The translations under genes and the position numbers were made by a program. The notes beneath the pieces are model-generated. The model had not been told where the DNA came from, made no database searches, and saw nothing but the letters and a program-made list of their open reading frames with translations. DNA of 64,000 nucleotides from positions 315,001 through 379,000 of the forward strand of contig JAUPFP010000001.1 of assembly GCA_036925085.1 (NCBI GenBank), written 5' to 3'. Source of the stretch: Brachycybe producta (Eukaryota; Arthropoda; Diplopoda; Playtdesmida; Andrognathidae). How positions within the stretch are numbered: position 1 is the first letter of the stretch; the number at the start of each line of letters is the position of its first letter. This document shows, one piece after another, positions 45,101-53,470 of this stretch.

Positions 45101-48100
45101 AACTTTCTAGTCTGAATCACAACATCCATTTTATTATTATAATTATTATTAGTAATAGCTTAGCTGCAAAAACAAAGGAGAAATTGCAAAGGGCGCTAAA
45201 AACTAGAAGGGCAGCAGCATGTTTATCTTTCAAAATTAACAACTTTCTATTTTGATAAAAATGAAAATATTGTCGGCTTCATTTTCAAACTCTCAAATAA
45301 AAAGCTTATTTTGAAAGATTAATTGAAATTGAGCTGATCCTTCTAGTTTCTAAAACACACCTTTTTCAAGTTCTCTCCTAACTTAATTTTGCATTCCAGT
45401 GACGGAATTGATCAACAGTAGTCGAGAGAGAGAGAGAGATAGGCAATTAGAAAACGGGACAAACAGAAGTTGGCTCCGCCCTTGTTATGACGACCAGCAA
45501 CTTCTAATTGGTTGGTTATGTAGACATGCTCCGCCCTTTTCAACGTGGAATCACACAACAAACCAATTAGAAGTTGCCGGTCGCCATAAAAAGGGCGGAG
45601 CCAACTTCTGTTCGTCCCGATTTCTAATTGCCTGTGAGAGGAGGGAGAATTCAATTAATATAACTAAGTTTTTCTTAACTACTTAGATTATATTCGTTGA
45701 AGAAATAAAATAGTTAAAAAAAATAGTTAACTAAAACCCAATAAGTGAAATTGGCATCACTCTTTCAGTCTCTCTCTTCTCTCTCTTTCTGTCTCTGTAT
45801 CTTTCAGTCTCTCTCTTTCATTCTTTCAATCTATCTCTCTTTCAATCTATCTCTCCCGATTTCATTCTTTCTCTCTCTTTCTGTCTCTTTCAATCTGTAT
45901 TTCTCTTTCATTCTTTCAATCTCTCTTCTCTCTCTGTATCTTTCATTCTTTCAATCTCTCTCTCTCTCTCTTTCTGTCAGTCTCTCTCTGTCTCTTTCAT
46001 TCTTTCAATCTCTCTTTCATTCTTTCAATCTCTCTCTCTCTCTCTCTCTCTATGTATCTTTCATTCTTTCAAACTCTCTCTCTCTCCCTCTGAAACTCTC
46101 ACACTCAGTCTCTCGTAAGTTGAGCAGAAAAAAACAAGTAGAGCTGAAAAAAAAAAGGTCTTAAAATTTTCTAAAAATGGAAAACCAAAAATGGAAAGTT
46201 CCCGGCCCAATAAACAGCTGTTATAAACAAGACAACCATTTACTAGGAATAGAGAAGAATATTTAACTTAGGTTTGAAAATACATTTAAAAAAAAACACG
46301 AATTTACAAATTAATAAACACGAAAATGAAATTATTAATTAATTTAGGAACTTCCGGTTAATCCACTCGGTTAAGAGATTCTTCTTCTTCTTCTGTCTTT
46401 AAGAAAGCAACTTCGAAAAGAAAGAAAAAGTTGCTTAATTGCCAATTTAATCACAATTTACTCAAATTAATTTAATTTTCAAAAGGATCTTTAATTACAC
46501 AATGCGAAGTGCATCTGAGGCGCGCGTGCGCATTGCATGCACACTGGAAATGAAGACATTCTTGTCTTGAAGGCAACAATCACTGGGAATTCATATTGCG
46601 CCTAACAGTTCTATACGCGCTCTTCCGGTTCACCTGCGATGAACTTTCAAAGTTGCATTGTGGTCTTAACCACGCCCACTCTCAATTGGCCAACCCTTTG
46701 AATCGGGCACATTGCACACCGGAAACGAAGACAATGGTATGCTTGCAGTATGTAAATGAGGCAACTGAGTACAGCGTAAGGCCGGGCGCAAATTAGGGAA
46801 CCAAACGAGCGAGCAACCAGCAACCGAATTATGATCACGTGACAAGAAAGTAGTTGCTGGCACACAATGGTTGTTTGTTCCCTCTGCTCACTATACTGAG
46901 CAGAGGCAACATCCACCTGCTACTGTTGCAAGCTACCATTTTGGTGCCTGCAACTGCAGTGGTGGCGCTAGTGTAGCATCACCAGCAACAGTCTCTGGGG
47001 ACTGTTGCTGGTTACAAGCTCATTTTGTTGCGTAATTTGCTACGGGCCTAAAGAAACCAAACGGACGAGCAACCAAATCATGATCACGGGACAATGGTTG
47101 CTCGTTTCCTCTGTTTCTCACCATACTGAGCAGAGGCAGCAACATCCACTTTCTACTGTTGCCAACTACTAATTTGGTGCCTGCAAATGGAGTGGTGTCT
47201 CTAGTGTAGTGTCAACAGCAACAGTTGCTGGAGACTGTTGCTGATTGCAAGCTTGCATTATTGCTTAATTTGCAACCTGCCTGGACTTAGTCAATGCAGT
47301 TGCCTGCAACATAAGTGTTGCAATATGTAAACTGGGCATGCAGTTGCTCCAATCATAAACGGAATAACTGTTTTCTAACATAAGCTTTGCACTTTCTCGC
47401 AACAAGTTGAACAAGAAGAAGTCCAAAGACAATTTGTACGAAGACAGGTTGATCAAATTTCGGTACTGGATGGGCCACCATATAAAACGGGCAATAAGAA
47501 AAATACTGGCAACCTTGCAACAACAGCTTCAGAAGTCTCGTTGTTTTTGTCATAATTCACGTTATTTAAAAGCAGGGATGACGATTTAAGTACAAATGTC
47601 TGTCACGTCGTCACCGATACCGAGGAGGTGACATTGCCACAATTTGGTCGCAGTATTTTTAAACCCAAGACTTCCCTGACAACTGTTCCCCTGTCTGAAC
47701 GCTGCTGCTGCAATGCTGCTGCTCTCTAGTCAGTTGCAAATAAATAATGATTTTAAGTTATTTTGTTGCAATTATTGTTAAAGAGGAACCCCCCACCCCA
47801 CCCCCAAATAACTTTCAGAAATTTCTCATTAAAATCATGACAAGACTTACTACTACTGTATTAGACTGTTATAGACTGTTGCGCCACCAAACGACAACAT
47901 TTGGAGAAATACAAAATCAATATATCATTAAAATATCGATTAGAATATCGATATTTTAATGATATAGGGATTTTGAATACACATATGAGTATACTTTTTA
48001 GTTATTCTTTTTCACAATGATGTCGTTTGGTGGCGCAGCAGTCGCTAATAGTCTATAATGGCAGTTTTTCGTGAGAAATCACTTAATTTTGAAGTTTCCT

Positions 48101-51100
48101 TGTCAAAATCAATGACTTCTTTTTATTTTAGTCTTTTTTAATAAGTCTTGTCATAACTTCAATAAGAAATTTCTTTTTATATAAAAAGAGGCTTCATAGA
48201 AAAATACTTGTGTCGCTGCAAGGTAGATGGCGCGTGCAACCTCCCTAGGTGACCAACTACACTTGCATGCAATTAGTTGAAATAGAATGCACCCTTTTAG
48301 CGTCTCTAAAAGCGTCCAATCAACAGCGTGCCTACCGCACGTGTTGCCAGTGCACGCGCGCGCACACATAGATGCCAGTCGCTTTGTCAGCACACACGCC
48401 CATTGTCACGGTCACTGACAAAAATGACTGACATCATCGTGTTTATAACACTTTTCGTCACTTGTTACGTCACAACCTGTTATGTTTAACAAGTGACGTA
48501 ATGGCGATAAAATGTGCTGAAGTTGCTTCATAATTTTTCTAACCTGCTCAGTGCTTTTATTAAACCCCCCTCCCCCTCCCCACACACATATTTCACTCCA
48601 CTTCCAATAGGTTAAAACGGGCTTCAGCTTCTTATTAGAAATTACAGCTCCTCCCCTCCCTTTAAGCTTTAAGCTTTTTTTAAAAAAAGCAATCATCATT
48701 GGGAACGCCAACGCACAAAAAAACGACCAAAAGCAACCCCTCCCCAAAAAAACAACACATGGCCAACTTTTAAAATCCCTCGTCTTCCTTAAGAGAAAAA
48801 TGGACACATCTTTTTACATTAAATTGCATTGTTTATTTTTAAGCTTCAGAGAGAGGAGGAGGAGATGGAAGAAGAAGAAAAAACAAAAAATCTCCTCGAA
48901 GGTCCGACTTCCAGTCTCTTCTCTCTCTCTGAGAGTTACTCTCCGGAGAGTCTTTTTTCCTGGATCAAATCCAAAAGTTACTAACAATGTCAACAGCTTT
49001 TTTTCTCTCCACATTTTATTTTTTACTTAGATTTTTTTTCTAATTGACATTTGGATATTAGAAAGTGGCGCAACTAAAACAGTACTAATTGTAAGGCTAC
49101 ACAACGAAAAGTTCGGTTTTGTTCGAACTTGTTGTAAAAAGTTCGTTTTCGTTCGAACTTGTTGTAAAAAGTTCGTTTTTGTTTGTACTTTTTGCAAAAA
49201 AGTTCGGTTTTGTTCTTACTTTTTGCAAAAAAGTTCGCTTTTTGTTCGTACTTTTTGCAAAAAGTTCGGTTTTGTTCGTACTTTTTGCAAAAAGTTCGTT
49301 TTGTTCGAATTTGTTGTAAAAAGTTCTGGTTTGTTCGAACTTGTTTGTTCAAAATATGGATTTAAGAAATTTTGAAAAAAAAAAGCTCCTCGATTGTTTA
49401 ATTTGCACATATTTTGCTAATAATATCCAGTCCAACTTGGTTATTCTAGTGCCATCGGATAATAACGTCGTCAAATAATACCCCAAATGTTATTTTTCCT
49501 CGGTAGAAACGTCACTTTTACCTCGGCTTTTAACGACAATTTCAGCGATTTTTCTTTTACTTGTTTTCTTTGTCAAATTTTAATTAATTTTGAGGTTTTT
49601 AATTGGTTATTAATTAGTAAACCCATTTGCCATGCATTAATATTATTCTAGTTTCTTGCAAATAAGACGTTTTACTTGCACTTTATTTTTTAAAATAGAA
49701 ATTTTTCGAAAACAAAAGTTGTTTCATTTTCCACCTTTTTTCTAACCTTGATGAAAATAAGGAAATTTGTGCGAAAAAAACTTAAAACAAATCTCCTCCT
49801 CCTTTTAAGAAAACAAAGAAAAAAGAAGAAATCTCGTCCGGAATAAGAAAAAGAGAGAAAATCTGAAGAAAAAGGGGGGGGGGCGTGGCTTTTTTAAAGC
49901 ACACATTTGGGTCAGTGGGTGAAATCCCAATTCACTTCATGTTTAACTGTCAATCTGCGGAATCAGTCATTCTGCGCATTGCCTAGACAATCCGCAAAAC
50001 CACCAAACACGCCTAGTGAATCTGCAAAATTCAACACCTAAAATTGTATTGAATTTACCAGACTCACTAGCAAGGTTGGTGATTTTGCAGATTGTCTAGG
50101 CAATGCGCAGAATGACTGCTTCCGCAGATTGACAGTTAACATTTTTAAACTTTCTAAGTTAACTATCAATTAAACTTCTCTTTTTTTTTAAAAACACAAT
50201 TAAGATATTGTTCAAAATAAGCTTTTGTTTTTAATTTTAAAATTAGACGTGAAGATAGAGGGAGAGAGCAGGGTCAACTATGATTGGTCAACTTTATGGT
50301 CAACTATGATTGGTCAAAAGAACAACGTCTCTCATTCATTCATTCTTTCTACTTCAAATTATAAAATCTTTTATAATTCACTATCATCTCCTGGTATTCA
50401 TTCTGTATGAATGTTTTAAAAGTAGATTTACACTGGAGAAATAGCAGAAAACATTGTTAGTAGCAAAAATGTTAATAACAAATATGTTAACTAACAATTT
50501 TTTTTTAACTATTTTGTTAAATTAGATTTTTTTACAAAAAATTGCCAATAAGTTCAATAACAATGTTTCTAAAACAAAAAATGTTGGTAAGAAACCACGA
50601 GTAGAATGTTATTAACATTGTTGACAACAGAAATAACTTGCTAGTAACATTTTGTTATCCTTTGAAGAGGAAACCGCGCATCCAAATTTTCTGTTATTAA
50701 CAAAGTTAGTAACAATATTATCGACATTTTAATGGATAAAAAAAGTTAATAACATTTTATATTCATATTGTTAATATTTGTTAAAAACATTGCTAATAAC
50801 ATGTTTTTTTTTCAGCAATGTTGTCTCCTCCGTTGTAAAATGGCATTCAATAGTAATGAATTCTAGTTAATAATCTGGAATTACGTCACAACGATCATTG
50901 AATTTCTAGTATTTAAGCAATATATTCTGAAAACAAATTTTCAAAGTTTCTTAGAAACTAGAATAGTAATTGAATGTACACAAATTTTTTTATATCTTTT
51001 TGGCTTTTGACACTTCAAATGCTGCAATCGGACACTTGTCCCTCTGACACAGGACTCCTTCTTGGCTACTTGCAGAGTACTTTTTTTTTTCAAAATTCAA

Positions 51101-53412
51101 TAATTTAAAAATAATTTTAAATAAATTTTAAATTAATCTTTTTAACTTTTCGTTTAAAAAGTTTTTAAATTTTGTTCAATTTTTATTTTGAAAAATATTA
51201 TGAATTTTGAAATTTACTTAAATCATTTCATGGAGATAATCTGGGATTTTAGAGAAAAAAAAACCTTTTTTAAAATAAGCTATTTATAGTTATTTTTATT
51301 TTTCATTTCATGTTTTGATAAAAATAGCTTTTTTTTGAAAAGTTGTTTTAAAAAGTCGGAAAAAAAAGAAGACAAATTTGACAAACTTAAAGTGAAAAAC
51401 ACAAAAAAAAAATACTTATTTTTTTTAGAATTAATATAGTTCATTTTGAAAAACTTCATCGAATATTTGTTATTTAAAATTATCATATTTTGTAGAAGAG
51501 CAAAACTAAGAGAAACTAGAAAAAAACGTTTTAAAAACTAGAAAAGTAGCTTCCTTGGGGTTGATGTAGGCCTATATCTTTCAAAATAAACTTTTATTTA
51601 AATTAAAGTTGGGTCATTTTAATCAACTGCCATAAAAAAAAAGCTTATTTTGAAAAAAATATATCAACATTAAAATATATTATCGTTGATTAAATTAAGC
51701 CTCTTCTAGTTTCTAAAAACACATTCAAGTTTCTCTTTTTTTTTAAAAAAAAAGAAAGACTAAAATAGTTTAAAATTCAAAATCAAAGTTTAAACTTTGG
51801 CTTTATTTGTAGCCGTTTATGATGATGAAGCTAGAATTTAACAGGAAATTAATTTCTGTTTACATTTTCCTCCCGAAAACTCAATTATGTTTTGTAGAAA
51901 ACAAAACCTTTCTCAGAATTCGCGATGCAAAAAAAATAAATAAATAAATACATCAACCCCCACCCAAGTTAATAACTTTTATTTTAGACAAGAACCCCCC
52001 TCGGGCCCGGTATGCAGTAAAACCGATCTACAAAAAACCCGGATCTGGAAACACCACTCTTTAGACCGTTGAAACTACCAGTGACGTAACGCGGCAGTGT
52101 AAGGTTAACAACGAATTCCTGAAGAATCAACACAAGTCAACCAATAGGAGATAACTTTAGAACATGCGTAGAGGGGACATTGTTAAAACCGGAAGTGAAG
52201 ACATTGTTGTCTTGCAAACTTCACTGAGAACGAATCTTCCGGTTCATTAAGTGGCATTTGTCAAAAATTAAGCCCAATTTGCCAAATCAGATGTGACTCC
52301 AAAGCAGAAGACATTGTTGTCTTGCGTCCTATGTTTCGCAAACGTTTCGAACGTTCGATGTCTGCGAAAACAGAGGGCGCTGTACTCAACATCGACATTC
52401 TTTTATTAGATTACATCAAATCATTGATGTGTAAAAAAGCATTTAGATGTTTCTGTTAGGGCCTAATTTAATGACCTAATTCCCGCATTTTTCACAGGAA
52501 CTTTAAAAAAAAAACAATAACTTCAAAGGTGCTGCCATCTGGCGACCAGAATTGTTCTTTGCATTGGAACATTTCACTTCTCCTACTTCCTCCTAAGTAT
52601 TTCGGGATCCAGATACAATTACTTCCGAAAGGACGACGACGACATTTGAAAACTACGACCTATTCTTAAATTTTGTCATTTAAAATGAATTAAATTTCTA
52701 AAAAAAAAATGACATTGGATTTTCCGTTTTTACCTAAATTACTTTAATTTTTTTTTACCAACTTTTTTCCTGTCTGAAAATTTTTAGCTCAAAAACGATT
52801 TTGGCTTCAAACCAAGACTTCCTATTTGTCTCTCTCTGAAAACAAGAAAAACCATTTTGTGTTGCGAGGCTAAAAATTACAACTAAACTTAACCAGTTTT
52901 CCCCTGAAAACTTCAAAAAAAAAGTTTTGTTTTCATTAAGAAAATAAACTTAACTTAGTTGAAATCCATTTAAAACGAAATGGAAAAGACTTGGAATACT
53001 TTTTCGTGTTAAAAGAATTTTTGTAGTATTCTAAGGGTCCGCACCAAAAATATATTTCGTGTTATCCGTTTTCTTTTTGAATAGGTTTTTCACTGCATTT
53101 TGAAAGATAAGATGAAGTTTTTTTTTATATAAAAACTACAATGAAAATCGCTTAACACGAAATTGAAAGACACTGGGATATTTTTTCGTGTTAAACGAAT
53201 TTCGCTTTTAAAAAATACTCCTAAGAAACCGGAAGAAAAATAAATTCGTCTTATCCGTTATCTGTATTCATGTTAGATGATTTTCAACGTAATTCTAGTT
53301 TCTAACTTTTGTTAATAATTGCTTTTTTTTTTTAAAAAAAATGGCTGAAAATATTCAACCAATTTATTTTCACAACTAAAAATCTGGATTCCATTTTGTC
53401 CTAAATTTCGAT

Positions 53413-53470
<58 letters not shown>

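Noticed and set aside
45745-46164. 139-codon plus ORF of Leu/Ser/Phe repeats
   Set aside because: Translation of a CT microsatellite.
46596-46916. Overlapping ORFs of 65-89 codons on both strands
   Set aside because: Within diverged repeats, no domain resemblance.
49074-49410. ORFs of 60-92 codons on both strands
   Set aside because: Minisatellite translation.
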